Positions 11,696-24,155 of a DNA stretch of 64,000 bases are shown one piece after another. Position 1 is the stretch's first letter. Each line of letters opens with the position of its first letter. The DNA is from Flaveria trinervia (Eukaryota > Streptophyta > Magnoliopsida > Asterales > Asteraceae): NCBI GenBank assembly GCA_025506515.1, contig CM046453.1, positions 29,289,558 to 29,353,557 of the forward strand, read 5' to 3'. A model generated the notes under the pieces. It was not told the origin of the DNA and searched no databases. It was given only the letters and a program-made list of their open reading frames with translations. Both the position numbers and the translations under genes were made by a program.

Positions 11696-12157
11696 GACAT
11701 GAGCCCTACTTCCGCTCATACTTTTTTAGTGTGTGCATGGTAGGTTCATATTTATTATTTATTTGTTGGATTCGACACCCAAAAATTGAAACTTTTATAA
11801 TTCCATAGGGGATGGGAACAAGTATGTTAAACCATCATTTTTGATGTCCAAGTTGGAAATGTTCTATTTGATTCTTTCATACCTGTTTTTCTTGCCTTGG
11901 TTTTAGCATTTTGTATATTAAACCAACTCACTAACAACGTCAATGTTCAAAGGCTTGTGTTAAAGTTATATTTCATAAATATTGAGGGTTTTGCACCTCC
12001 ATTCTTTCATCTTTACAAAACACTAAGTAATCTACAAATCAAGAAGTGGATGAAAACAAAACCGGGCATCCAATCAATGTTGAAAGACTTGTGTTAAGGT
12101 ATGAAATGGTGACGTCGAACCTTGGTTCTACAACTAATATTCCCACCATACCCCACT
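11696..12157. other. Unassigned sequence left of element F
   Basis: No supported gene is present. Open frames of about 66 codons here lack recognisable motifs. The last bases, CCCCACT, precede the target duplication of element F. The sequence continues on the far side of F at 22219, so this was a single stretch before F inserted. Confidence 0.45.
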
Positions 12158-12162
12158 TGAAC
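12158..12162. repeat. Target site duplication of F, left copy (TGAAC)
   Basis: TGAAC directly precedes the TGTGACATCC start of the 5' LTR and is repeated directly after the 3' LTR at 22214-22218. A 5-bp duplication is the normal result of integrase action. Confidence 0.92.
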
Positions 12163-12542
12163 TGTGACATCCGTCACCTCAAGGTTCGTCGAACGACATA
12201 AATAACATGGAAATATTTTAATTAATCTTCCTTTTCTTCATGAACTCTTGCTTTACGGAGTAATGTCTGCTTATTTTTCCCTTGTGCCTGTACTTCCTTC
12301 GAGAACGTGTGTTAAGCATAAAACTTTTATAAATTTCAACACCATTACCACCAAATATATCATAATTAATTTCGACCATTGTCACTAATAAAACCATTTT
12401 AGGCTATCAAATGCCAATAAATACGCTTTTAACCATAATATAACGAACATTTTTAAGATCGTAATCAACCGAAACAAATTTTGGGAAACTCGAGGATTAA
12501 GTGCAGGGACTAAACTAGTAATTTTGTAAACTTGGGCTGGGT

Positions 12543-12550
12543 ATATAAGC
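12543..12550 (+). promoter_or_regulatory. TATA box of the F 5' LTR
   Basis: TATATAAG lies in GGGTATATAAGCCCC, followed about 30 bp later by a pyrimidine-rich TCATCTTCATC stretch, a plausible start region. The same box is in the 3' LTR at 20283-20290. This is likely the LTR promoter. Confidence 0.7.
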
Positions 12551-12919
12551 CCCATTTCCAGCCATTTATCCTCATCTTCATCTTCTTCATCTTCAACCTT
12601 TTCTCCATTTTTCTCTCGAACTAGCACCAAAAATCGTCACGTTTGTCGCGTTTTCACTACCAAATCTTGGGTATCATCGTGTGTACACGTTCCTAGCAGG
12701 TAGACAACCTTGTTCAACCCGTTTTTGGTTCGGTTTTACTGCTGCGATTTCTAGGGTTTCGGGTGCTCGGGTTCATCGAGCACATGAGGTCGAGTGGGTG
12801 CGTGTGAGGTCTTTCTGCTTGTGTTTCATGTTTATGTATGTTTGTTGAGTGTTTCTGGAGGTCCTCGTGGTATAAAACCTACGCTAGAGCAGCTCGGGGG
12901 CTGCTCAGCCCGACCACAG

Positions 12920-13362
12920 TCGCGATTCTGCAGTTCGGGCGACTGGGTCTGTAATGCGATTGAGCCGTGCGACTGAGTGGGTCGTGCAACTGAATCATGC
13001 GTCTAAGTCGATCGTGCGACTGAGTTGTGCGACTAGGCATGTCGTGCGACTGCGTCGTGCGACAGGGTGTCTGTATGCGATTGAGTCATGCGTGTGGATG
13101 ATTGTGTGCGATTGAGTCAGGTGACCGACTGAGTGAATGTGATTGTGCGTGTTTCGCACGACTGGAGTCCAATCGCACGAATGAAGGTTCAATCGCACGA
13201 AAGTAGCTAATTCACACGATTGAGGGTTGATCGTGCGCATGGAGGTTGGGTCGTGCGAATGGGTGTGTTGTGTGGTGCGACTGAGTCCAATCGCACGAAT
13301 GAAGGTTCAATCGCACGAAAGTAGCTAATTCGCACGATTGAAGGTTGATTCGTACGAATGGA
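12920..13362 (+). repeat. CpG-rich GTGCGACTGA / TCGCACGA array in the F 5' LTR
   Basis: Degenerate words of 10-14 bp such as CGTGCGACTGAGT and their near reverse complements (AATCGCACGAATGA) fill this part of the LTR. Within it, a segment of about 65 bp (13167-13231) is repeated almost exactly at 13284-13349. The cores GTCG and CGAC form inverted arms around TG. Matching words occur in copia elements C and D. Confidence 0.82.
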
Positions 13363-14475
13363 ACGTGGTTCGAGCGTCTGGTCCGTCGTGTGTCTGATTA
13401 TGCGTGTGTCCGCTTGTGTGTGTGCTACCCACGACCGAACCGATACAACCCGAACGACCAAACATTACTATACGCTTACACATGTCATTAATGCTTGACA
13501 TAACTGTCAATAGGTGTTTGACCGATCATTGCATTCAACTGTTGGAAATCTCGACCTTTCATACTTACCACTTAACATGTGAGTTTCGTGGCCCCTTTTT
13601 ATGCTTATACTATTTTACAAACATTTACAAACGGGGGGAAAAGTATGCTCGCCCATTTTCTATGCTGTACTACATACATACAATTTTCATACAAGGAATC
13701 AACGTGATACTGTGTTAAAAGTACTTATCTGATACATGCTTGGGTCTGCTGTGTGGTTCTATCTTTGCAACTATTTAATTCCAGTTGGGAACCGACGGTT
13801 AGGTATTGGTAGTACTACTGGGTTGACACCCCCACCCTGGTGTTGGTATATTAGTTAGTACCAACAATAGCCAGGTACGGGTCTTGGGTTAATATACGCC
13901 GACAATTTCTTCGTGTACGTCGCTAGGGTTGGTTGCAAAGCTCATGTCATGTGATTTTACTTGTGTATATAACTGTATTCACGGTATTCCATATCATTTA
14001 CTTTATACAGCATCACTTACACTTTTATTACTTAAACCTGCGAGCTCACCAACAATTTTGTTGACCATTTTGAGCATATCTTTTCAGGTGATCAAGCTAG
14101 CTGAGGTTCTAGGTGTGCTGCCTTAGTGGAGACCCTAGGATGCATTTTTGGACTAAACATGTTTGACAAACAGTTACTTTGAACAATGTTGAACTGTGTA
14201 ACAATTACAATCTTTTGAAACTTGTTCCCGGGTTGTGGGAATTTACATTACAATTTCATCTTTATGTGATCATGTGAATCGCTTATCCTGTTATGCATAT
14301 GGCTATGTTGTCGTGAACATTGACTATACACGACACAAGTCCCCTTGTTGTCGGGTGTCGTCATGACACGCTTGTCATCATTTTATTATTGCATCTCTAT
14401 CGCTTACCATGTGTTATGACGATTCCCGTCTCGTCGCAACCCCGTGTTTCCGCTCTTAGCGGGGGTGTGACAGAC

Positions 14476-14487
14476 TGGTATCAGAGC
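14476..14487 (+). other. Primer binding site of F
   Basis: TGGTATCAGAGC lies 3 bp after the LTR end and matches initiator methionine tRNA, as in the other elements of the window. Confidence 0.92.
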
Positions 14488-15147
14488 TATTGGTTATAGA
14501 GAATTAGGCAATACGCTTGACCTAGACTATAACCTAGGGACCTTCATGTAGATTGCATGCCAGGGTTGTGTGCATTTTAATCTCATACGTGTTCCTCATT
14601 ACTTGTTCATTTATCTATCTATTCGTGATCTTTCCACCCTATGAGAGAGCCTTGTGCTCACTCTTTTATGGGAAGCTCCTATTAGATCTTCCGTTCCCTC
14701 TGCGCGCCAAGTTATCATAACCAAATTCGGGTATTGGACCCGAAGAGATCTTCACAGATCATATCTGCGCTTGACCTTGGATACTGAGACTGACCGAGGA
14801 GGCTATGTCTGAGTCCTTTAAGGATGCGAGATAGGCAACCTCCACCAGACTATACGTGATTACGTGCTTGGGCTCTCAGTTGACTTGATGGATTATTATG
14901 GATATGATGTAAAGAAAATCGGATGTCATGTAACCGGATCGGGCATCATTCTCGGTACATCGTGGGTGTGGTGGGAACGCTGCGGGGAACCCTATATAAA
15001 ACACCACCGGTATACCGAGAATATGCTTGAAATGGGCTGCATGGTGATCTTGACCGACCGAACATGAACATTGGAACTTAATAAACGGAATACTTGTGTA
15101 TCTTATGGTGACTAAAGCTTACATGTTACCTCTTTTATGAATAGAAC
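14488..15147 (+). other. Untranslated leader of F
   Basis: This 660-bp stretch between the PBS and the gag start shows no supported gene. A 67-codon frame at 14864-15067 has no recognisable motif. The region probably carries packaging and translation signals, but I cannot point to them. Confidence 0.6.
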
Positions 15148-16560
15148 ATGCCGCCTCGAAGATCTACTCGCAGTAATAGTAGCAGAATTGAAACCCCAAG
15201 AGGCAGAGGCAGAGGCAGAGGCAGGGGAAGAACCCCAAGAACAAGCGATGCTCCGACCAGACAATCAAGGGACAGGGAACACTGATATGGCAGCCCTGAT
15301 CGCTCAACAACTGGCCGCACTAATTCCGACAATCGTGGCCCAAGTGAGTGATGCTCTTCAGAATTCTCACCCCCACTGGGACGGTGGCAACGATAATGAG
15401 GATAACGGTAACCCGACTGGGAACGAAAGCAATCAGGAGACCGGAAATGGTGGTACAGCCGGTAACGAAACTGGAATTGTTAATGAGACCGGGGTTGTGA
15501 ATACTAGACGGGGATGTTCGTACAAGGAATTCGTGGCTTGTAAACCACGAGAGTTTGATGGCAAAGGTGGAGCCATAGCTCTGAACAGATGGCTTGAAAA
15601 GATGGAGGCCGTGATCGACACCAGCGAATGCCTCGACAGCCAAAGAATTAAGTACGCCACTTGCTCACTACAGGGCAAGGCACTGACATGGTGGAACACT
15701 CAGATTCAGGCTAGGGGAAGAGAATCCGCGATGCAAATGTCGTGGGATGAGTTCAAGGCCCTAATCACCGAGGAATACTGTCCTCTCAATGAGATGCAAA
15801 AACTTGAGCATGAGTTCTGGAATCATGCCATGGTGGGGGCTGGGCACGCAGCCTACACCGATCGTTTTCATGAGCTAGCAAGGTTGGTTCCGCATCTAGT
15901 CACCCCGGAATCAAAAAGGATAGAGAGGTACATTTGGGGACTTGCGCCTCAAATCCGGGCAATGGTAACGCGCTACCGCTCCTCCTACTATCAGAGCGCG
16001 ATTCTAAAGGCTGGCGCTTTGACGGAAGAGATGGTAAGAACGGGAGTTCTGGGTAGAGGAGCAGAGAAGAGAAAGGATTGTGGGGAAACGAGCCGGTCGA
16101 GTGCCGGGAAGTTTGACAAAAGAGCCAAGACAACCAGAAACTTTGTGGCAGTGACGCAGGGAGGCGAGAGTATGTGGGCCCGCCCCCAAATGTGACAAGT
16201 GCAATTATCATCATCCCCCAGGAACGCAGTGCCGGGTTTGTGCGCGAATTGTAGACGCCCGGGGCATCTTGCAAGAGACTGCAGAACAACGCCGAATATG
16301 ATTGCACCGGTCAACGCGGTTAACCCCGCCGGGAATGCAAGGGCTTGTTATGAGTGTGGAAGTCTCGATCATTACCGAAACATGTGCCCAAGGCTGAATC
16401 GGGCACCGGGTCAACAAGGAAACAACCAGCAGCAAGTGATGGCTATAGCTGGAAATCAAGGCCGACAATCAGGGGAATACAGCTCGGGGACGTGCATTCG
16501 TCATTGGAGCCAACGATGCTCGCCAGGACCCGAATGTTGTCACGGGTACGCACTTACTCA
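15148..16560 (+). pseudogene. Element F gag pseudogene
   Basis: The likely start is ATG at 15148, which gives MPPRRSTRSNSS and then an RG-repeat (GRGRGRGRG). A basic start of this kind is usual for this gypsy type. That frame is lost before about 15285, where DMAALIAQQL begins in another frame that stays open to 16195. The open part carries the gag core with FDGKGGAIALNRWLEKMEAV and WDEFKALITEEYCP. Near 16170 the frame shifts again. Two zinc knuckles follow: CANCRRPGHLARDC at 16241-16282 and CYECGSLDHYRNMC at 16346-16387. The capsid core is nearly whole, but the gene as it stands cannot make full Gag. Confidence 0.88.
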
Positions 16561-18420
16561 ATAATCACTTTGCATCTATACTGTTTGATACTGGAGCAGA
16601 CAATAGCTTTATATCTTCTGAGTTTGTGCAATTGCTTGATTTGAGCCCTAGTAGGCTAGAAACTAGCTACTCTGTAGAAATGGCCAACGGTAGGATCGTT
16701 CAGGCCGATGAAATTATTAGAAAGTGCTCGATAATATTAGAGGACCACACCTTCGATATAGACTTGATACCCTTTGAGCTAGGAAGTTTCGATGGGTGTG
16801 GGAATGGATTGGTTGTCGAAACACGGGGCCGAGATTGTCTGTCGAGACAAGGTAGTGCGAATCCCTATGTCAGACGGGGGAGTACTCAGAATTCAAGGAG
16901 AAAGACCGGGGAGAAACTTAAAGCTTATTTCCTGCATGAAAGCACGTGGGAGTTTACGAAAACAGTGCTACTCTTTTCTGGCTCTGTGGTGGAAAAGAAG
17001 GAGGAGGAACAGGAATTGACAAATATCCCTATAGTGCGGGATTACCCAGATGTATTCCCAGATGACTTGTCTGGTTTGCCTCCTCCACGACAAGTGGAAT
17101 TTCGTATTGATTGGTTCCTGGAGCTACACCGGTAGCAAAGACACCGTATCGGTTGGCACCGTCTGAAATGCAAGAATTATCTAGCCAGTTACAGGAACTA
17201 CTGGAGAAGGGTTTTATTCGGCCGAGTCATTCGCCTTGGGGAGCACCAGTGTTATTTGTCAAGAAGAAGGATGGGTCGTTCCGTATGTGCATCGACTACC
17301 GTGAGTTGAACAATTTAACTGTGAAGAATCGGTATCCTCTCCCCAGGATTGACGACCTGTTTGATCAGTTACAAGGAGCTTCGTATTTTTCCAAGATCCA
17401 CCTTCGGTCTGGATATCACCAACTAAGAGTTTTCGAGGAGGACATACCGAAGACAGCATTTAGAACTTGTTATGGACACTATGAGTTCTTGGTCATGCCG
17501 TTTGGATTGACTAACGCACCAGCTGTGTTCATGGACTTGATGAATCGAGTGTACAAACCTTACTTGGATAAGTTTGTGATCGTATTCATCAACGACATAC
17601 TTATCTACTCTCGATCGAAGGAGGACCATGAAGAACACCTTCGGGCAATGCTGGAACTGTTAAGAGAAGAGAAACTTTTCGCCAAATTCTCGAAGTGTGA
17701 ATTCTGGCTGCGAGAGGTGAAGTTTTTGGGTCATGTGATTAACAAAGACGGGATTCATGTAGATCCGGCAAGATCGAAGCGGTAAAGAAATGGGATACAC
17801 CCCAGACACCTTCAGAGATACGACAGTTCTTAGGATTAGCCGGATACTATCGTCGTTTCATTGCGAACTTTTCAAAGATCGCTCAACCGTTGACATTGCT
17901 GACTCAAAAAGACAAGAAGTGTGATTGGGGAGATGCGCAAGAACGGGTGTTCCAAACGCTGAAAGATAAGCTGTGTAATGCACCGATATTGTCCCTTCCA
18001 GACGGAACTGATGATTTTGTGGTGTACTGTGATGCTTCGCATCAAGGGTTGGGATGTGTACTAATGCAGAAAGATAAGGTGATCGCCTACGCTTCGCGAC
18101 AACTTAAGGTGCACGAGAAGAACTACACGACTCATGATCTTGAGTTGGGTGCGGTAGTATTCGCACTTAAGATATGGAGGCATTACCTGTATGGAACCAA
18201 ATGCATCGTATACACAGATCATAAAAGCCTTCAACATATTCTGGATCAGAAGGAACTCAATATGCGACAACGACGTGGGTAGAGCTACTTAGTGACTACG
18301 ATTGTGAAATTCGGTATCATCCGGGAAAGCTAACGTGGTGGCTGATGCTCTAAGCCGCAAAGAACGCATGAAACCACTACGTGCTCGAGCTTTGGGATTG
18401 ACCATTCAAACAAATTTGTA
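16561..18420 (+). pseudogene. Element F pol, part 1: protease, RT, RNase H
   Basis: The protease has an intact DTG at 16587-16595, in LFDTGADNSFIS, but shifts near 16795. RT is open from 17111 to 17785. The usual [10 protein letters not shown] reads [10 protein letters not shown], with CAC for GAC near 17399, and the usual FIDD reads FIND near 17586. Two of the three catalytic aspartates are therefore gone. A one-base loss near 17770 breaks RT from RNase H. RNase H is well preserved, with [24 protein letters not shown] and YTDHKSLQ. It shifts near 18278 and 18330, before VADALSRKE. Confidence 0.9.
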
Positions 18421-18451
18421 AGCCCAGATCCAAATTGCACAAAGTGAAGCG

Positions 18452-19868
18452 TTGAAAGAAGAAAACCTTGCGGGAGAAGAATTCCGAGAGTTGGATAAAC
18501 AACTTATGTGCAAGGACGATGGCGTACAGTACTTCGTGGACCGTATATGGGTACCCAAGTGGGGAGGTGTACGTACCTTGGTCATGGATGAAGCACATAA
18601 GACACGATATTCTATTCATCCTGGCGCAGACAAGATGTACCACGATCTCAAAGATCTGTACTGGTGGCCAGGCTTGAAGAAAGACATTGCCACGTACGTC
18701 AGCAGATGCTTGACATGCTCGAAAGTTAAAGCTGAACATCAGAAACCATCGGGATTATTACAGCAACCTGAAATTCCCGAGTGGAAATGGGAGAATATAG
18801 CCATGGATTTCATTACCAAACTCCCTAAAACAAGCAGCGGACATGACTCGATATGGGTCGTAGTGGATCGAATGACGAAATCAGCACAGTTCTTGCCAAT
18901 CCGAGAAGACTACAAAATGGACAAGTTGGCGAGATTGTACCTTAAAGAGGTCGTGACAAGACACGGAGTGCCGGTGTCAATCATCTCCGACCGTGACGGC
19001 CGATTCACTTCACGATTTTGGCAAACACTACAGAAAGCAATGGGAACTCGATTAGACATGAGTACCGCCTATCACCCTCAACAGATGGCCAAAGTGAACG
19101 AACCATACAAATGCTAGAAGACATGCTGAGAGCGTGTGTAATCGACTTTGGTGGTAGTTGGGATACTCATTTGCCATTGATTGAATTCTCATACAATAAC
19201 AGCTACCACACCAGCATTGGGTGTGCTCCGTTCGAAGCGTTGTACGGAAGGAAGTGTAGATCACCCGTTTGTTGGGCCGAGATTGGTGAAAGTCAGCTAA
19301 CAGGCCCAGAGATCATTCAGGAAACAACCGACAAGATCTTCCAAATCAAAGATAGACTGAAAGCCGCTAGAGATCGCCAAAAGAGCTACGCCGACAATCG
19401 TCGAAAGCCTTTAGAATTCAACGTTGGGGACCGAGTGTTACTCAAGGTCTCTCCTTGGAAAGGAGTTGTTCAGTTTGGAAAGAAAGGGAAGTTAGCCCCA
19501 AGATACGTTGGACCATTCTAGATTACAGAAAGAATTGGTCCAGTGGCGTACCGATTGAGGTTACCCCAAGAACTCAACGGTGTACATGATACTTTCCATG
19601 TGTCGAACCTCAAGAAGTGTTTGGCTGACGAATCACTTCACATACCCATTGACGATATCAAAATCGACGAAAAGCTTCATTTTATTGAGGAACCCATTGA
19701 GGTCATGGATCGTAAGGTCAAACAGTTGAAGCGCAGTAGAATACCAATTGTCCGCGTAAGGTGGAATTCGAACGAGGGCCAGAGTTTACATGGGAACGGG
19801 AAGATCAAATGAAACTCAAATACCCACACTTATTCGTGGATGACACTCTTGGACCTAACTCCAGCTGA
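18452..19868 (+). pseudogene. Element F pol, part 2: integrase and chromodomain-like tail
   Basis: The zinc-binding region runs from [11 protein letters not shown] to CLTCSKVK. The core keeps the first Asp in MDFITKLP, the second in [13 protein letters not shown] and the Glu in DGQSERTIQ. All three catalytic acids are thus present, but a one-base shift near 19082 separates the last from the first two. A GPY/F-like part follows ([19 protein letters not shown], then VGPF). A TAG at 19519-19521 then replaces a likely Lys codon. The tail reads FHVSNLKKCL, DRKVKQLKRSRIPIVRVRW and, after another shift, FTWERED, ending at TGA 19866-19868. This is a chromodomain-like end. Confidence 0.9.
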
Positions 19869-19890
19869 ATTTCGGGACGAAGTTCTCTCA

Positions 19891-19902
19891 ACTGGGGGAT
19901 AC
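19891..19902 (+). other. Polypurine tract of F
   Basis: ACTGGGGGATAC directly precedes the 3' LTR. It follows the sequence TTTCGGGACGAAGTTC, which is common just upstream of the PPT in this gypsy group as I recall it. Confidence 0.8.
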
Positions 19903-20282
19903 TGTGACATCCGTCACCTCAAGGTCCGTCGAACGACATAAATAACATGGAAATATTTTAATTAATCTTCCTTTTCTTCATGAACTCCTGCTTTACGGAG
20001 TCATGTCTGCTTATTTTTCCCTTGTGCTTGTACTTCCTTCGAGAACGTGTGTTAAGCATAAAACTTTTATAAATTTCAACACCATTACCACCAAATATAT
20101 CATTTTTAATTTCGACCATTGTCACTAATAAAACCATTTTAGGCTATCAAATGCCAATAAATACGCTTTTAACCATAATATAACGAACATTTTAAGATCG
20201 TAATCAACCGAAACAAATTTTTGGGAAACTCGAGGGTTAAGTGCAGGGACTAAACTTGTAATTTTGTAAACTTGGGCTGGGT

Positions 20283-20290
20283 ATATAAGC
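20283..20290 (+). promoter_or_regulatory. TATA box of the F 3' LTR
   Basis: TATATAAG is in the same context as in the 5' LTR. From here it could drive transcription out into the right flank. Confidence 0.6.
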
Positions 20291-20659
20291 CCCATTTCCA
20301 GCCATTTATCCTCATCTTCATCTTCTTCATCTTCAACTTTTCTCCATTTTTCTCTCGAACTAGCACCAAAAATCGTCACGTTTGTCGCGTTTTCACTACC
20401 AAATCTTGGGTATCATCGTGTGTACGCGTTCCTAGCAGGTAGACAACCTTGTTCAACCTGTTTTTGGTTCGGTTTTACTGCTGCGATTTCTAGGGTTTTG
20501 GGTGCTCGGGTTCATCCGAGCACATGAGGTCGAGTGGGTGCGTGTGAGGTCTTTCTGCTTGTGTTTCATGTTTATGTATGTTTGTTGAGTGTTTCTGGAG
20601 GTCCTCGTGGTATAAAACCCGTGTTAGAGCAGCTCGGGGGCTGCTCAGCCCGACCACAG

Positions 20660-21101
20660 TCGCGATTCTGCAGTTCGGGCGACTGGGTCTGTAATGCGAT
20701 TGAGCCGTGCGACTGAGTGGGTCGTGCGACTGAATCATGCGTCTAAGTCGATCGTGCGACTGAGTTGTGCGACTAGGCATGTCGTGCGACTGAGTCGTGC
20801 GACAGGGTGTCTGTATGCGATTGAGTCATGCGTGTGGATGATTGTGTGCGATTGAGTCAGGTGACCGACTGAGTGAATGCGATTGTGCGTGTTTCGCACG
20901 ACTGGAGTCCAATCGCACGAATGAAGGTTCAATCGCACGAAAGTAGCTAATTCACACGATTGAGGGTTGATTCGTGCGCATGGAGGTTGGGTCGTGCGAA
21001 TGGGTGTGTTGTGTGGTGCGACTGAGTCCAATCGCACGAATGAAGGTTCAATCGCACGAAAGTAGCTAATTCGCACGATTGAAGGTTGATTCGTACGAAT
21101 G
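20660..21101 (+). repeat. CpG-rich GTGCGACTGA / TCGCACGA array in the F 3' LTR
   Basis: This is the counterpart of 12920-13362 with the same internal duplication. A few CpG positions differ between the two copies (for example GTGCAACTGA against GTGCGACTGA), as expected for methylated DNA. Confidence 0.82.
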
Positions 21102-22213
21102 GAACGTGGTTCGAGCGTCTGGTCCCGTCGTGTGTCTGATTATGCGTGTGTCCGCTTGTGTGTGTGCTACCCACGACCGAACCGATACAACCCAAACGAC
21201 CAAACATTACTATACACTTCACACATGTCATAATGCTTGACCTTAACTGTCAATAGGTGTTTGACCGATCATTGCATTCAACTATTGGAAATCTCGACCT
21301 TTCATACTTACCACTTAACATGTGAGTTTCGTGGCCCCTTTTCATGCTTATACTATTTTACAAACATTTACAAACGTGGGGGAAAAGTATGCTCGCCCGT
21401 TTTCTATGCTGTACTACATACATACAATTTTCATACAAGGAATCAACGTGATACTGTGTTACAAGTACTTATCTGATACATGCTTGGGTCTGCTGTGTGG
21501 TTCTATCTTTGCAACTATTTAATTCCAGTTTGGAACCGACGGTTAGGTATTGGTAGTACTACTGGGTTGACACCCCCACCCTCGTGTTGGTATACTAGTT
21601 AGTACCAACAATAGCCAGGTACGGGTCTTGGTGAATATATGCCGATAATTTCTTTGTGTACGTCGCTAGGGTTGGTTGCAAAGCTCATGTCATGTGATTT
21701 TACTTGTGTATATAACTGTATTCACGGTATTCCATATCATTTACTTATACAGCATCACTTACACTTTTATTACTTAAACCTGCGAGCTCACCAACAATTT
21801 TGTTGACCATTTTGAGCATATCTTTTCAGGTGATCAAGCTAGCTGAGGTTCTAGGTGTGCTGCCTTAGTGGAGACCCTAGGATGCATTTTTGGACTAAAC
21901 ATGTTTGACAACAGTTACTTTGAACAATGTTGAACTGTGTAACAATTACAATCTTTTGAAACTTGTTCCCGGGTTGTGGGAATTTACATTACAATTTCAT
22001 CTTTATGTGATTATGTGAATCGCTTATCCTATTATGCATATGGCTATGTTGTCGTGAACATTGACTATACACGACACAAGTCCCCTTGTTGTCGGGTGTC
22101 GTCATGACACGCTTGTCATCATTTTATTATTGCATCTCTATCGCTTACCATGTGTTATGACGATTCCCGTCTCGTCGCAACCCCGTGTTTCCGCTCTTAG
22201 CGGGGGTGTGACA

Positions 22214-22218
22214 TGAAC
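22214..22218. repeat. Target site duplication of F, right copy (TGAAC)
   Basis: TGAAC follows the terminal GTGTGACA of the 3' LTR and matches 12158-12162. Confidence 0.92.
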
Positions 22219-24155
22219 ACTTAGTCAAATTAGATAGTTGATTTAATACTTTTATTTATGTGCTCATGACCATCCAACTAAACCTTATATGAAGATTTTG
22301 TGCATTGGTGACAATCTTGAGGTTTGCGGATATCCCTACCTATAATAGATGACTCATATGATATAACATTTAAGGTTTGTGGATTAACTTACCTCTCATG
22401 CATTACTTATATATATGTACATACATAATACTTAGTCAAAACCAAACCGTAACATCAATCAAATCATGGTTGAATGTTATGTGTTAAGGTAAAAACTATA
22501 CTAATCTTATGATTCCTTATTTTGAACTTCCAATAAGTGACTAATACTCATGAAGAACACATATAATACATGGTTTCCAAATAAGTGTCTAAGTAGTATA
22601 TACTTTCATATACTCGCATATTTGTAATTTTCGTATACTTTCCAATTGCTAAATCTCAAAAGTTGAATCCTAAGCTTACACACATTTGTTTACATTTTAG
22701 CATGACTTAAGTGACTTAATGCTTTAATCTAATTCATCTATTATTGTGGATTCTTATAGCCAAACCATGAGTCATACTACACCCCCTTTTTATCACTATA
22801 TGGTTTGCAACATGTACATATTATCAAATACATTAAATCATACATTCAAACACTCATCCTAAAACTCAATTCATATAAACATGCTTACTTGTTATGCTAT
22901 TTATGAATACATGCTAGAATACATTATCTTGCAAGCAATCTAAACCACCCTTAACATGTATAGTGCTATAAGACTAGCATGTCCACCCTATTATGATGGG
23001 TCTATATTAAGTTATTCAACTTTTCGGTCTTGGTCATTTTAATACTAAGATTACGCTACTGGACATTTGGATTTAATTATTGGCTTTGCATGCTAGCATA
23101 GTACAAACTTCAGTGTACTTTATCCGTGTTGAATTGAGATTTTATTCACTATTATGCTATGTATTCAAACTTGTATGCTCGCTAACATATTCATATGTTG
23201 ACCAAAAATTTTATATATGTTGCAACAAAATGCTTCAATCTTTATCAAAAAATTCAATTAAGTGGACTTAGAAGCACATCAAATCTATAATTTTGTTATG
23301 TTTGGTTATGACTTTTTTTAAATAAAAATTGTTATATGTTTATTTGAAACATTATAATGTTATATTGATGAATGGAATGAAATTTAGTATTAATATATTA
23401 TCACTTGAGTGCTATAATGTCTTTGAACAATCTATTGCTTGATATTTCCGCCACAGGTTGGGGTGTGGCATGCTTGATCTCCTAGAAGATTTGTAAGATA
23501 TGGGAAATTGGGGACCCTCACATGTAGACAAATTAAGAAAGCCTAACTAGTTCATTTTCATGAAAAACCTTTGTTTTTCATCATGCTCAGATAACAGTTC
23601 ATAATCTCATTCATTGTATTGTACGAAAACTGAAAGTCAGCTTCTCAAGGTAAAGTCGTCGTTATTAGTGGCGGAATTAGAAATCTTTTTATGGGTCACT
23701 AAGTTTTAGTTTTCGGATATCTATAAAATTGATCGTGTATAATCCAATTTTAGTTGGGTTATTTTAGAGATTTCCAAGGTCAGTCAATTTATATCCGATC
23801 AATGAAATTATACCATTATCTCATTTAGTATATTTTTAGTTTCCTTCATCCTAAAATCTTACATTTTCTAAGCATTAGAAAGTTTTGCCAAACTTTCTTT
23901 TTATGTTCATCTTTCTTATTAAAGCAAGCTTGATTACAAGAAACCAAAAAATAAAGCAAAAAATAATGCCATGTTGGAGAATAGAAGGAAAGAGTGGCAT
24001 GATCGATAATGTAGATTGTAGATTGACAGGTAAGGGTGGATTGTGGATTAAATTTATCAACATATACAATCAAAGCTCAACTTAAAAAAGTGAGGGTCTA
24101 TTTGATATTAGGTAATGAAATGAATGATTGAATGGAATGGATGAAGAAATAAAAT
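22219..24155. other. Unassigned intergenic sequence between F and B
   Basis: This stretch of about 1.9 kb is AT-rich and has no supported gene. The open frames of 60 to 76 codons near 23080 and 23850-24085 have no motif I recognise. The last 60 bp (GGGTCTATTTGATATTAGG and runs of AATGGAATGG) resemble low-complexity ends seen near many plant transposons, which is not enough for a call. Confidence 0.45.

Larger units (their letters stand above)
12163..14472 (+). repeat. Element F 5' LTR
   Basis: The 2310-bp LTR begins TGTGACATCC and ends GGGTGTGACA. It is nearly the same as 19903-22213. It contains a TATA box, a CpG-rich tandem array and a 60-codon open frame (12794-12976) that is repeated in the other LTR. 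I do not call that frame a gene. Confidence 0.95.
12163..22213 (+). mobile_element. Element F: structurally complete Ty3/gypsy LTR retrotransposon
   Basis: The element is 10,051 bp long. It has LTRs of 2310 and 2311 bp, an initiator-Met PBS, gag, protease, RT, RNase H, integrase, a chromodomain-like tail, a PPT and a TGAAC duplication on both sides. Domain order is that of Ty3/gypsy, and the tail points to a chromovirus, probably of the Tekay/Del branch (inference). The LTRs differ by a few per cent by eye, mostly in one-base length changes, so the insertion is fairly recent. Many frameshifts and two lost RT catalytic residues make it non-autonomous. It is not closely related to A or B at the DNA level. 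Confidence 0.93.
19903..22213 (+). repeat. Element F 3' LTR
   Basis: The 2311-bp LTR matches 12163-14472 nearly base for base, with scattered substitutions and many single-base length differences in homopolymers. It contains the same TATA box (20283-20290), the same array and the same 60-codon open frame (20534-20716). Confidence 0.95.

Noticed and set aside
12794..12976. 60-codon frame (MGACEVFLLVFHVYVCLL...) present in both F LTRs, also 20534-20716
   Set aside because: Its presence in two copies follows from LTR duplication. The hydrophobic start is suggestive, but no family is recognised and the LTR transcript leader is a likelier role.
24090..24155. Possible hAT or MITE end (GGGTCTATTTGATATTAGG)
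   Set aside because: No inverted partner or target duplication could be found nearby.
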